Shown: positions 5,874-13,704, numbered from the stretch's first letter. The stretch is DNA of 14,944 nucleotides from SMTZ1-83 sp048883405 (GCA_048883405.1 JBHLQS010000064.1:1-14944); one strand, 5' to 3'. The notes: generated from the sequence alone by a model not told the origin. Numbers and translations: made by a program.

Positions 5874-8486
5874 TTGAATTCCAAGTATTTTCTTCTTGTA
5901 GTAATATCCATCATTCTAATGATGCCTGGAATAAGCCCCAATACACCAACTCTGTCTAGTGAAGATGCATCCAATAGCATCTACAGAAACTCACCTGAGG
6001 TTTTGCCTCTTGTGGCGGATATTGGGGGAGAAGACCCTCTAATCACCAATGTGATACGAAATGGAGGATTCGAAGAAACTGATGCCTATAATGGCCCCGA
6101 GTACTGGGAAGAAATGGGATGTGCTTATGTTGAACAGAATGGATCGTATCAGGACCGAACGCATACAGGTGCGTATGCAGGACGCTTGTATTCAAAAGGG
6201 TCGCCTCAATTCTTCGGAAGTGCACAGTATAACCAATTTCTCTCCACAATACCTCTCGCATATTTGGACCAGAAGTTGTCCATCGATTTCTTCTACTTCA
6301 TAGAGTCTATCCCAAGCACCTCCTCTGGCTATAATGCATTCATTCGGTTTGAGGTCAAAATCTACAATAACCTCCTTCAGACTCTCACAATTAATTATCT
6401 TCTTTCTTACGAAAATGGTTTTAGCTACAACAATTATACAAATCAAGCGAATATCAAATTGAATAGCTCAACTGGCATTTGGAATAACCTAGCTAGAAAC
6501 ATAACAAGCGACTACGAGGCTGTTTTCGGAGCTATTGATTCAAGTCTGCGTCTCTCAACTATGGCAATAACAGTCTGGTCTCCCGAAGGAATGGATACAG
6601 CATCAGATTTCATCTTTGATGATTTGACATTGCGGAACGCCACGGGATATGACTTTATCACTGATGGCGACTTTGAATCCGGTCAACCTAGCGGATTCCA
6701 GGATTATCGCTGCAATCCTAGTAGTGCCCTTCTATCACTTGACAAGACTGAAGGATTGAGGTCCGTCAACCTAACTGCCGAAGCACTTGTAGCTTTGGAT
6801 GGTACAGAACTGACTCTAAGGAACACGTTTGGATATCCCGCAGGGTACTTTGTTACAGGGCAGGGGACTGGATTGGTGGAATTCGATTGGAAATATGCTG
6901 ATGCTCCAGTTGCCGACAGCAGTCAATTGGCATACTTCTACCTTCATGCGCAGAATACAACTCACATGTATGACTTCTATTGGTATCTCGGTCGATACCT
7001 AAACGATGCATCGTTCACAAATACCAGCAATGCATTCTATTTCACGGCCTCGGGATATGGAAACCGGGATGCATGGCAGCATGAATCAATTAACTTGGAT
7101 GATGTCTTCACAGAGTTAAGCATTACAAATGTAACGATTCAATACCTCGATTTCTATATTGGAACAGGTGATAATGCTGGTTCATTTGTGTCTCTGCTTC
7201 TAGATGACTTCAGTTTCATGGATTATCCAGCTCATGATCCTGGGTTTGAACAAGATTGGCGTTGGAATGTCGCACAGCAATGTACTGGATGGACGAGCAT
7301 CACCAGTGATGCCTGGCAGGATCGAACGGATGTATCACATTCCGGTGATTGGGCGGCGATGGTTTCAGTAACCAGTTTTGTTACTGCTGGATTTCATCGC
7401 AATACCTTCCTGCCGCTTGATAGGAGCATCTATACCTCCTTCTGGTATCGCTTAGTTTCAGTTGTGCCTTCAGGGTCTCTTCCATGCTATGCACTAATTG
7501 ACTTCTCCTTTGACAATGATTATCATCTTGAGTATTATCTAGGCGGTAGCGCTACAGCTGCTGGCGTGAATACTTCCCTTATCGCACGCTACTACGCTGA
7601 AGACTATAGCACAACTGGAACTTGGTTGAACCTAGTCCGAAATCCTTTCACAGACATCTCTGCTGTCTTTGGAGAGTCAAACTGGAACATAACCAACATA
7701 GAGCTAGTTGCGAGAGCCAATGGTGCGGCGGCAATCTCTGCTATCTTCGATGATATCAACTTCATAAAGGACACCCACGGTCCTGAATTCTCTCCAGTTT
7801 TTAGAAATCCACAGGTGCCGACATACTACACGCCTGTGACAGTGTCTGCCAATGTGACAGATAATTTTGAACTAATTGACGTGACTCTCTCATATAACAA
7901 TGGCTCATGGTACGTCGTTGAGATGACCAAAGGCATTAGCTATGAGGCTACCATCCCTGTAGCTCCATATGGTACTCTTGTAGAATACTACGTTAATGCG
8001 ACTGATTATGGGGGAAATGAAACTGTATCGTCCTTGGAAACTTACACTGTAGGCGATGACATTGATCCATTACTAGATGTCACAGAGCCATCAAGTTCTG
8101 TAGTCCAAGGGCAAGTTGAGTTCACCATCAATGGAACTGATGAAGGCAGTGGCATTGCAGGGATTGAGGTCTTCGTAAATGGTTCGTCTGCTTTCACCGA
8201 TGCAAATGTACCAAGTACATTTCTGTGGAACACAACTGACTGGATTAATGGGGAGTACAACCTGACCTTCGTGATCTCTGATAATGCTGGGAATTCAGTA
8301 TCTCAGGAGTCTACATTCACAGTCAATAATCCGGAGCCGACTACGACAACAAGTACCAGTAGCACAACAACAACTACGGCCGGTCCTCCTCCGCCCTCTG
8401 AGTTCCCCTTGGAAACTGCTATTATCGCAGGGGGTGTTGCAATCTTCCTTCTCTTGATAGTTGCAGTCTGCAGAAGGAGGAAGTGA
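5874..8486 (+). CDS. Large cell-surface protein with signal peptide, three beta-rich repeats, two Ig-like domains and C-terminal anchor
   Basis: An 870-residue secreted protein. Residues 1-20 form a signal peptide (MNSKYFLLVV and a further hydrophobic run). Three repeat units each open with a GGFE/GDFE/PGFE turn and close with FDD or LDD: 59-255, 260-450 and 453-632. They look like jelly-roll, carbohydrate-binding-type modules. Units 1 and 3 are clearly related: YQDRTHTGAYAG versus WQDRTDVSHSGDWA, and GIWNNLARN versus GTWLNLVRN, each of the latter followed by AVFG. Two Ig-like domains follow (about 637-727 and 730-818). Then come a Thr/Ser stalk (822-835), a proline run, a membrane helix (846-866) and a basic CRRRK end, so the protein is anchored with its bulk outside the cell. 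Many N-x-S/T sites suggest glycosylation. The start is TTG with GGAGAT seven bases ahead. It is likely a surface or adhesion protein; its ligand is unknown. Confidence 0.9.
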   Translation: MNSKYFLLVVISIILMMPGISPNTPTLSSEDASNSIYRNSPEVLPLVADIGGEDPLITNVIRNGGFEETDAYNGPEYWEEMGCAYVEQNGSYQDRTHTGAYAGRLYSKGSPQFFGSAQYNQFLSTIPLAYLDQKLSIDFFYFIESIPSTSSGYNAFIRFEVKIYNNLLQTLTINYLLSYENGFSYNNYTNQANIKLNSSTGIWNNLARNITSDYEAVFGAIDSSLRLSTMAITVWSPEGMDTASDFIFDDLTLRNATGYDFITDGDFESGQPSGFQDYRCNPSSALLSLDKTEGLRSVNLTAEALVALDGTELTLRNTFGYPAGYFVTGQGTGLVEFDWKYADAPVADSSQLAYFYLHAQNTTHMYDFYWYLGRYLNDASFTNTSNAFYFTASGYGNRDAWQHESINLDDVFTELSITNVTIQYLDFYIGTGDNAGSFVSLLLDDFSFMDYPAHDPGFEQDWRWNVAQQCTGWTSITSDAWQDRTDVSHSGDWAAMVSVTSFVTAGFHRNTFLPLDRSIYTSFWYRLVSVVPSGSLPCYALIDFSFDNDYHLEYYLGGSATAAGVNTSLIARYYAEDYSTTGTWLNLVRNPFTDISAVFGESNWNITNIELVARANGAAAISAIFDDINFIKDTHGPEFSPVFRNPQVPTYYTPVTVSANVTDNFELIDVTLSYNNGSWYVVEMTKGISYEATIPVAPYGTLVEYYVNATDYGGNETVSSLETYTVGDDIDPLLDVTEPSSSVVQGQVEFTINGTDEGSGIAGIEVFVNGSSAFTDANVPSTFLWNTTDWINGEYNLTFVISDNAGNSVSQESTFTVNNPEPTTTTSTSSTTTTTAGPPPPSEFPLETAIIAGGVAIFLLLIVAVCRRRK

Positions 8487-8509
8487 GTCAGCGGAATTAT
8501 CTGACTATT

Positions 8510-8546
8510 AGTTGGCAGTCTTTCGCTGCCAACTTCTTCATATTTC
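8510..8546 (+). terminator. Perfect hairpin terminator behind the surface-protein gene
   Basis: Arms AGTTGGCAG (8510-8518) and CTGCCAACT (8526-8534) are fully complementary around the loop TCTTTCG and are followed by TCTTCATATTTCT. It lies 23 bases after the surface-protein stop and before the convergent flavoprotein gene. This is the best-preserved member of the AGTTGGCAG hairpin family in the window. Confidence 0.75.
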
Positions 8547-8564
8547 TGGAAACGAACGATGCAG

Positions 8565-9131
8565 CTAGTCCTTTGGGGCTGCCAGGTTCCTTCCAATTTC
8601 TCTGGCAGAATCAATGAATTCGTGATGGTCACGCACTGTGCCTCTTTCATACACCCCTGGCGCCAGTATGGTTCCAAGATGGTTCATGTGCAAGTAATCC
8701 ATTATGGCCTTGAACATGTTGAGAATCGGGCTATAGGTTGCCTCCTTTGTGTCCTCTAGAGGTATCACTAGGACTGTTTGCTTCTCCTTGAAAAACCCCT
8801 GGTTGTAAACACCATACCATCTATCCAGAAACGCCTTGAATTGAGCTGTCGGTCCCCACCAATAAACTGGAGTCCCCAATATTAGAGCATCTGAGTTCTT
8901 TATCTTCGTCACAAGCTCTTCCATGTCATCCTTCTGGACACATTTCCCAGTCTTTCTGCATGTGTCACAGGCTCTGCAGGGTCTGATATCCAACTTGCTC
9001 AAGATGACCTTCTCCACTGCTGCTCCATTCTCCTCAGCAGCGTTCAGAACCTCGTCCACCAGAATCTCAGTATTTCCATTTCTTCGCGGGCTCCCCACAA
9101 TTCCTAGGATGCTTCTAGATTTCTCTTCCAA
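8565..9131 (-). CDS. Iron-sulfur flavoprotein / NADPH-dependent FMN reductase family
   Basis: A 188-residue flavodoxin-fold redox protein. GSPRRNGNT (13-21) is the FMN phosphate-binding loop of this family, and GTPVYWWGPTAQFKAFLDRW (86-105) is its second flavin-contact block. Between them, C52-x2-C55-x2-C58-x5-C64 is the compact cysteine motif that holds a 4Fe-4S cluster in archaeal iron-sulfur flavoproteins (Isf). Such proteins pass electrons between ferredoxin-type carriers and small acceptors; the partner here is unknown. The start is TTG (9129-9131) with GGAGATGAGG ahead of it; a nearby ATG is out of frame. It is divergent from the radical SAM gene, with 76 bases between the two starts, so shared regulation is possible. 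The length is normal for the family. Confidence 0.9.
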   Translation of the reverse strand: MEEKSRSILGIVGSPRRNGNTEILVDEVLNAAEENGAAVEKVILSKLDIRPCRACDTCRKTGKCVQKDDMEELVTKIKNSDALILGTPVYWWGPTAQFKAFLDRWYGVYNQGFFKEKQTVLVIPLEDTKEATYSPILNMFKAIMDYLHMNHLGTILAPGVYERGTVRDHHEFIDSAREIGRNLAAPKD

Positions 9132-9207
9132 TTCCTCATCTCCGATAGCGGGCTTCTCTCCTTTGTGGTATTTAGTTGTCTCTGCAAATCTAGGGTGATG
9201 GCATTAT

Positions 9208-10119
9208 TTGGTTCCTCTTTCACTTCATGGGCAAGTATTGACTTCTTTCGCATGTTTAAATGAACCAGCAACCATCATTGCACTTGAAAGGTGCCGCCAC
9301 TTGATAGGGTCGCTTCAAATCACAGTTCCTGCAGGATGCATGAACGATTGCGGATTCTGTGTCTACAAACAACATGCAACGAAATTCAGGACTGACTGGA
9401 GGAGCGACCATGAGAAATGGCACAGAGAGATTGAGAGGCGACTCAGATACGCGGCTGATCGAGTGGAGGCGGTTATGATCACAAGCCATGGTGAACCAAC
9501 TCTCAACATGACATACATTGAGGACATTATGGGTATCCTAAACAGGATTACACCTTGGCTTTCACACGTGGAGCTTCAGACGAGTGGAGTTGGCTTGACT
9601 GAAGAGAAGCTTGACCGTTTCTATGAAATGGGTGTGCGAGTCATCTCCCTATCAATCCCCGCCTTAGACTCCCATGAAGTCCTTGGGATAATGAGAGTGC
9701 CTCCTCAGTATGATTATGATCCAATAGGCCTTTCGAAAAGAATTCAATCCAAAGGATTTACTCTCAGACTATCTGTAGCTATGACAAACTGGTTTGACCA
9801 GTTCACGTTGGATGAAATTCTAAATCAATTGAAGTCTATTTGGAAGCCGGACCAGGTTTCCTTTAAGAAGCTCAGAGGGGCATATGGATTAGCCTCTAAG
9901 AGGTATAATGATTTTGCTCAGGAATTCGCAAATAGGAAACACACTAGACTGGAGTTGCTTCCCATGGGAGTTTGGAAATACGAATCTCAAGGTATGGGGA
10001 TTGTCTGGAATGACGATTGCATGATTTCTAAGGAACAGCAATCCCCTCGATATCTCATCCTCCAACCCGATGCCAGACTCTACACCCGATGGGATACCAA
10101 GGCTTCGGTCATATTCTAG
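9208..10119 (+). CDS. Radical SAM protein of unknown substrate
   Basis: A 303-residue protein with the radical SAM signature C44-x3-C48-x2-C51 (AGCMNDCGFC), which binds a 4Fe-4S cluster that splits S-adenosylmethionine into a 5'-deoxyadenosyl radical. SHGEPTL (93-99) is the GGE-like motif, HVELQTSG corresponds to a later barrel strand, and the rest fits a partial TIM barrel. No second cysteine cluster (SPASM) is visible at the C-terminus, which ends with ILQPDARLYTRWDT. The substrate cannot be named. The start is TTG at 9208 with GGGTGA (9193-9198) at good spacing. The divergent iron-sulfur flavoprotein next door could be an electron donor, but that is inference only. It is convergent with the HAD gene, ten bases away. 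Confidence 0.9.
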   Translation: MVPLSLHGQVLTSFACLNEPATIIALERCRHLIGSLQITVPAGCMNDCGFCVYKQHATKFRTDWRSDHEKWHREIERRLRYAADRVEAVMITSHGEPTLNMTYIEDIMGILNRITPWLSHVELQTSGVGLTEEKLDRFYEMGVRVISLSIPALDSHEVLGIMRVPPQYDYDPIGLSKRIQSKGFTLRLSVAMTNWFDQFTLDEILNQLKSIWKPDQVSFKKLRGAYGLASKRYNDFAQEFANRKHTRLELLPMGVWKYESQGMGIVWNDDCMISKEQQSPRYLILQPDARLYTRWDTKASVIF

Positions 10120-10129
10120 AGCGCGACTG

Positions 10130-10792
10130 TCAATCTAGTAGCTCTTCCCATCTGTACACAACTCTGGTTGCCCCCTCATGCACGAATCTCTTTGCTGTGT
10201 ACTTCTTTGAGATACAGAGTCCAATTCTGTCTGGAACATTCTGAATCTTGTATATGCTGAAATATCCCGGATAGTCATCCACTACTCTGGTCACTCGATG
10301 CTTCTTCGTTATTTCTCCGAAGAGTCGAGTCCTCGCTTCAACAAGTGTTGGACCAGTTCCCAAACCTCTTGTTCGAGAGAAGTCACTTGATTGATACATC
10401 ACAAGGTCAGTGTTCTCAATTGGGAATTCAAACTCTTCCAGCTGACTAAGTGTGAATTCCCTTGTCCCTTCCAACCTGCCCGTTAAGTATACAATCTTTG
10501 AATGCGAACTCCACGCACGAAGCACCTCAGCCGCATTAGAAATTGGTCTGTCAAGTCGAGCCAACTCGTAGCCCATCTCATCTTCACATAGTAATAAGTC
10601 CCAGAAGCGCTGTTGAAAATCGCTAATTCGCTGCTTCTGATTATCGGAGGCATGTTTCATGAACACATCTACATAGCTGAGTGTTTCAATGTCTTCCATT
10701 GGCACTTCTGAATCCACTACCAGCTTCCAGACTCCATGCAATCTATGTTTGGTTTCAATCAGCGTATCATCAATATCTACGACTATGCTCAT
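10130..10792 (-). CDS. HAD-superfamily phosphatase-like protein
   Basis: A 220-residue protein with the HAD catalytic motifs. Motif I is VVDIDDTLIE, with nucleophile D6 and acid D8. Motif II is IVYLTGR (T104). K163 or K164 may serve as the motif III lysine. Motif IV is RVVDDYPGY (D172, D173). The long helical insert after motif I (about 15-90) fits a C1-type cap. The LTGR form of motif II and the cap position recall acid-phosphatase-B-like and polynucleotide 3'-phosphatase-like members, but the substrate cannot be assigned. The start is ATG (10790-10792), with GAGGCTGAG just ahead. It is divergent from the flavin oxidoreductase across a 125-base spacer and convergent with the radical SAM gene. 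Confidence 0.85.
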   Translation of the reverse strand: MSIVVDIDDTLIETKHRLHGVWKLVVDSEVPMEDIETLSYVDVFMKHASDNQKQRISDFQQRFWDLLLCEDEMGYELARLDRPISNAAEVLRAWSSHSKIVYLTGRLEGTREFTLSQLEEFEFPIENTDLVMYQSSDFSRTRGLGTGPTLVEARTRLFGEITKKHRVTRVVDDYPGYFSIYKIQNVPDRIGLCISKKYTAKRFVHEGATRVVYRWEELLD

Positions 10793-10917
10793 ATCTCAGC
10801 CTCAATCATTGGATGATCAATTCCTCTTTGAAGAATCCTTCGTGCCATCGTCACTCAATGTTTCCGAGTGGAGGTTCCATATCAACCCGTGTTCGCGAGT
10901 GAAATGGCGCGTAGCAG
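10793..10917. promoter_or_regulatory. Divergent intergenic region between HAD and LLM-oxidoreductase genes
   Basis: These 125 bases must hold the promoters of both flanking genes. It contains a short palindrome, ATCAT-TGG-ATGAT (10805-10817), and the inverted pair CACTC (10852-10856) and GAGTG (10866-10870), with a second GAGTG at about 10899. I could not place a convincing TATA box for either gene, and binding of any regulator is unproven. Confidence 0.3.
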
Positions 10918-11769
10918 ATGAAGTACGGCATAAGCATCCCCAACTTTGGTTGGTTTGGAAATATAGACACATTGGTTGAGATTGCTGTGGAGGCTGAAGA
11001 GGCAGGCTGGGATGGCTTCTTCTTATGGGACCATATGCTAGTCTTCAAGCAAGAAGATATGGTCTCACAATTCGCTGATCCTTGGATTGCACTTGCCGCC
11101 ATTGCATGCAATACGAAACGAATCAAATTTGGACCTTTAATCACCCCACTCCCCCGACGGCGACCTTGGAAAGTAGCAAGAGAAGCGATAACGGTTGACC
11201 ACCTATCTAAGGGAAGGCTAATTCTTGGTGTTGGGATTGGGGCACCTACTGATGTTGAGTTCGAGTATTTTGGAGAGGTGTCAAATGAAAAGATTCGAGC
11301 GGAGATGCTGGATGAGAGTCTGGACATCGTAAGAGGCCTTTGGACAGGTGAGAAGTTCTCCTACCAAGGCAAACACTATCGACTTGAAGAGATGACCTTT
11401 CTGCCCAAGCCAACCCGACAGTCAGGGATTCCAATTTGGGTTGGTGGTAGCTATCCTCATAAGGCACCCTTCCAGAGAGCTGCTCGGTATGATGGAGTTT
11501 CGCCCATACACTCGAATTGGCCAGAGCCTCTCGTACCAGAACATGTGACACAGATTTTGGAGATAGTGTGTGCTGAGAGAGGGAATCTGAATGATTACGA
11601 CGTTGTTGTCTGCGGTGATACTACAGGTACAGATTCCTCAGCAGACAGAGAAACGATTGAATCATGGGTAGAAGTGGGCTCAACATGGTGGCTGGAGAAT
11701 ATCAATGGAATGCGCGCAGCAATCGACGAACTGCGTGAGAGAGTAAGAAGAGGTCCTCCTTCCAATTGA
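10918..11769 (+). CDS. LLM-class flavin-dependent oxidoreductase
   Basis: A 283-residue protein of the bacterial-luciferase-like TIM-barrel family, which uses FMN or coenzyme F420. Its N-terminal strand KYGISIPNFG (2-11) and the block AGWDGFFLWDHM (29-40) are typical, as are DPWIALAAIA (54-63), TPLPRRRPWKVAREAITVDHLSKGRLILGVGIGAP (76-110) and IPIWVGGSYP (171-180). In archaea many relatives use F420, but I cannot decide the cofactor here. It is on the short side for the family, with the end of the barrel compact. The ATG at 10918 has no clear ribosome binding site. A hairpin-forming stretch follows the stop. It is divergent from the HAD gene. The substrate is unknown. Confidence 0.92.
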   Translation: MKYGISIPNFGWFGNIDTLVEIAVEAEEAGWDGFFLWDHMLVFKQEDMVSQFADPWIALAAIACNTKRIKFGPLITPLPRRRPWKVAREAITVDHLSKGRLILGVGIGAPTDVEFEYFGEVSNEKIRAEMLDESLDIVRGLWTGEKFSYQGKHYRLEEMTFLPKPTRQSGIPIWVGGSYPHKAPFQRAARYDGVSPIHSNWPEPLVPEHVTQILEIVCAERGNLNDYDVVVCGDTTGTDSSADRETIESWVEVGSTWWLENINGMRAAIDELRERVRRGPPSN

Positions 11770-11803
11770 TGATCGCACAACACCCTACTTCAATGGTGCT
11801 GGT

Positions 11804-11839
11804 ATTACTCGATGATTTATTCCTTCTAGAATGAGTAAT
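11804..11839 (+). terminator. Possible hairpin terminator behind the LLM-oxidoreductase gene
   Basis: Arms ATTACTC (11804-11810) and GAGTAAT (11833-11839) are fully complementary around a 22-base loop that itself holds ATTC and GAAT (11818-11821, 11829-11832). It starts 35 bases after the stop codon. No T-rich tract follows the right arm, so termination is only one possible role. Confidence 0.3.
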
Positions 11840-12180
11840 CTAGGTGGCTGCCTAGGTCAGCATTCCATAGCCCGGCAAAACAGAAATCTGCATTGTCTTG
11901 GTGTCCATACCTTAACAAGCCTGAGCTACAGAACTAAGTCTTGCCACCCCGACAGCCGCTTTTCTCTTGGCAAATCCTCCTGATAAGGGTTCACACTTGT
12001 TTAAGATGCTGCAACTCTGGATGGCATCTTCCGAATCTCATTGTAGAGGTAGTCAATATTGATACACTGGCAAAGTCAAGCAGCTGCATCTTTGACAACC
12101 CCGTAAACCTACACAATACTCGGTAATTCGATGCCGGGTAATATTCCTTTCAGAATCCATGGCTATTGAACACGCCAAAT

Positions 12181-12232
12181 GTATATCTAAGATTGATACT
12201 TATTCAAAGAATATTATTCCATGATATAGGAG
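12181..12232 (+). promoter_or_regulatory. Promoter, palindromic half-sites and RBS of the zinc-ribbon/coiled-coil gene
   Basis: GTATATCTAA (12181-12190) fits an archaeal TATA box, which would place the transcription start near 12208-12214. Exactly there, three half-sites alternate: TATTC (12201-12205), GAATA (12209-12213) and TATTC (12215-12219), making two overlapping palindromes. A repressor bound here would block initiation. AGGAG (12228-12232) lies nine bases before the TTG start and supports that start. The promoter and the operator are inferred from pattern only. Confidence 0.4.
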
Positions 12233-12241
12233 TCGTTCGAT

Positions 12242-13228
12242 TTGAAGACATGTCCAAAGTGTGGAAAAGCGAATGATATTATGCGGAAGTACTGCAGGGC
12301 CTGCGGAGCCTCTCTCGTTAAAATAGATGAGCCAGAGCCGGAGCCTCTTATTGAACCAGAGCCTGAGCCAATTGCGGGAGCACCTGCTGATTCAGATGAC
12401 GCGCCTCTTGTGCGTCCCAGTGAAGTTGCTTCTGCTGCAGTCGAGGAACCTGAAGCGTCGCCTGTTCCTGATGAACCCGCAGAAGAAGCTCAATATGAAG
12501 TCGAAGAAGAAGTCGAGGAATCCAAACCAGAGGTAATGGATTACGATGAAGGCAGGGCGGTTGTCAAAGACATCCTCGCGAAGGTGAAAGCGGCGGAAGA
12601 GCGTGCTTCTGCTGAAGAACCTGAACCAGAGCCAGAAGTCGTTGAGGTTTCTGAGGAAGAGGAAGAGTTCATCGAGGAGGAGATTCCTGAGCCGCCCGCT
12701 GTTGAGGAGCCAGTTTCTGAGCCTGAAGTTGAAGAGGCTGAAGAGGAATATGAAGTGCCGGCAGCTTCAGAGCCAGAGGAAGCGCCTGAACCGACATTCG
12801 CTGCTGTAGCTCCAACTCCACGCGTTGCTGAACCGGTGGACGAAATCTCGAGGGATGAGAAGGTCAGATCGCTGGAGGCAGACATCAAGTCTTTCAACAT
12901 TGAACTACGGGGCTTTCAGGCAGAGATGGAAAAACTTCGCTCAAGCCTCGATGCCGAAGTTGACCGATGTCATACTGTTGCCGAAACTAAGCGAACCCGC
13001 TTTGAGAGTGCAGAGCGAGAAATGCGTCTCGCAAAGAAAGAGTTTGAGGAGGCTGAAAAAGAACATAAAAGTGCTGAGAAGCGTCGGAAGAAGGAATTGT
13101 CTGAAGCAGAGAAGCGCATCAAGGACGTAAACAAGCGAATTGAGAAGGCTGAGAAATCAAAGAAGAAACGCATTGAGGACCTGGAGAAGGAGCGTCGAAA
13201 GCGCGAAGAAGAAGCGAGGAAGGCATAG
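12242..13228 (+). CDS. Zinc-ribbon, acidic-linker, coiled-coil protein
   Basis: A 328-residue protein of unknown function, probably cytosolic. The N-terminus is a zinc ribbon, C4-x2-C7 and C18-x2-C21 (CPKCGK, then YCRACGAS). Residues 28-200 form a low-complexity linker rich in Glu and Pro, with repeated EPEPE runs interrupted by a short helical segment (about 103-122). Residues 204-328 are an uninterrupted charged helix, a coiled coil rich in Lys/Glu/Arg with heptad spacing and no membrane segment. The strongly acidic middle and basic end suggest a scaffold or a protein that binds a partner or nucleic acid; this is inference. The TTG start is supported by AGGAG nine bases ahead and by the cysteines directly after it. 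A strong hairpin terminator follows, so it is probably a single-gene unit. Confidence 0.85.
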   Translation: MKTCPKCGKANDIMRKYCRACGASLVKIDEPEPEPLIEPEPEPIAGAPADSDDAPLVRPSEVASAAVEEPEASPVPDEPAEEAQYEVEEEVEESKPEVMDYDEGRAVVKDILAKVKAAEERASAEEPEPEPEVVEVSEEEEEFIEEEIPEPPAVEEPVSEPEVEEAEEEYEVPAASEPEEAPEPTFAAVAPTPRVAEPVDEISRDEKVRSLEADIKSFNIELRGFQAEMEKLRSSLDAEVDRCHTVAETKRTRFESAEREMRLAKKEFEEAEKEHKSAEKRRKKELSEAEKRIKDVNKRIEKAEKSKKKRIEDLEKERRKREEEARKA

Positions 13229-13240
13229 CCAGACATTTCT

Positions 13241-13284
13241 GAGTTGGTGGGCTCTAGCCTGCCAGCTCTTCTTCTTTTCTTCAT
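13241..13284 (+). terminator. Hairpin terminator behind the zinc-ribbon/coiled-coil gene
   Basis: Arms GAGTTGGTGGGC (13241-13252) and GCCTGCCAGCTC (13257-13268) pair along all 12 positions, three of them G-T, around the loop TCTA, followed by TTCTTCTTTTCTTC. It begins 13 bases after the stop. The left arm shares GAGTTGG with the hairpins at 3352, 5695 and (as AGTTGG) 8510. Confidence 0.75.
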
Positions 13285-13413
13285 TATTCACAGCAGAATC
13301 TGACTCCTTAAGAAGAAGAAAGGCATGAGAAGCCTGACTCGCGCTCGAATTTTGCAAAAACTAATTTGTGTATTCGTACCATAAATTCGTTATCACTTAG
13401 GGGAGGTTGAATT

Positions 13414-13704
13414 ATGCCTACATTTGTGATTATGGGAAATCTTACCTCTGATGCAATTGAGAATCTGAAAGAAGAAGGAAAGCGACAACAGCAAGCATTC
13501 GAACTTGCTAAGAGATACAAGTGCGAAGTAAAAGGACTTTACTATACTATGGGCAAATATGATATCGTTGCTATAGTTGAAGCTCCCGATAACGAATCGC
13601 TAATGAAAGCACTCTTCGAATTGGCAAAAGGTGGCGCGGCCAGAACAAGAACAATGCTCGCATTTCCAGCAGAAGATGTCGCAAAGATGACAGCTGAGCT
13701 CTAG
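13414..13704 (+). CDS. GYD-domain protein
   Basis: A 96-residue single-domain protein that matches the GYD family of small alpha/beta (ferredoxin-like dimer) proteins. Family marks are the opening PTFVIMGNLTSDAIENLKE (2-20) and the diagnostic YYTMGKYDIVAIVEAPD (43-59), in which GKYD stands for the GxYD signature; RTRTMLAFPAEDV closes the domain. The biochemical function of the family is not established. The length is that of a complete member. ATG at 13414 has an excellent GGAGGT (13402-13407) six bases ahead. A hairpin with a T-rich tail follows at 13719, so it is probably transcribed alone. Confidence 0.92.
   Translation: MPTFVIMGNLTSDAIENLKEEGKRQQQAFELAKRYKCEVKGLYYTMGKYDIVAIVEAPDNESLMKALFELAKGGAARTRTMLAFPAEDVAKMTAEL

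Larger units (their letters stand above)
11770..12241. other. 472-base stretch without a recognised gene
   Basis: This is the longest gene-free stretch of the window. Near the LLM gene it holds nested inverted repeats: ATTACTC (11804-11810) with GAGTAAT (11833-11839), and CTAGG (11840-11844) with CCTAG (11851-11855) inside GAATG (11829-11833) and CATTC (11861-11865). The middle has a short open frame (about 11941-12126) containing a CLRCC cluster, with no start site or family match that I can support. The end nearest the next gene holds its promoter. No tRNA-like fold was found. Confidence 0.5.

Noticed and set aside
10116..10138. CTAGA/TCTAG inverted pair between the convergent radical SAM and HAD genes
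   Set aside because: Only five base pairs with a 13-base loop and no T-rich tail, and both arms overlap coding sequence or stop codons. Too weak to call a terminator.
11767..11816. C/D-box guide RNA suggested by TGATGA near the LLM-oxidoreductase stop and GATGAT further on
   Set aside because: No CTGA D box occurs at the needed spacing, and the first TGATGA is partly the stop codon of the gene.
11970..12010. Possible tRNA (CTGATAA anticodon-like loop followed by GGGTTCAC)
   Set aside because: The anticodon stem has mismatches, the T-loop arm has no complement, and no acceptor stem could be found.
11941..12126. 61-codon plus-strand open frame with a CLRCC cluster
   Set aside because: No ribosome binding site, no family resemblance and no codon pattern like the neighbours. 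Kept only as a remark in the gene-free stretch.
12541..12900. Minus-strand Ser-rich open frame of 119 codons
   Set aside because: It is the antisense shadow of the Glu/Pro-rich linker of the zinc-ribbon protein: GAA/GAG codons read backwards give Ser and Thr.
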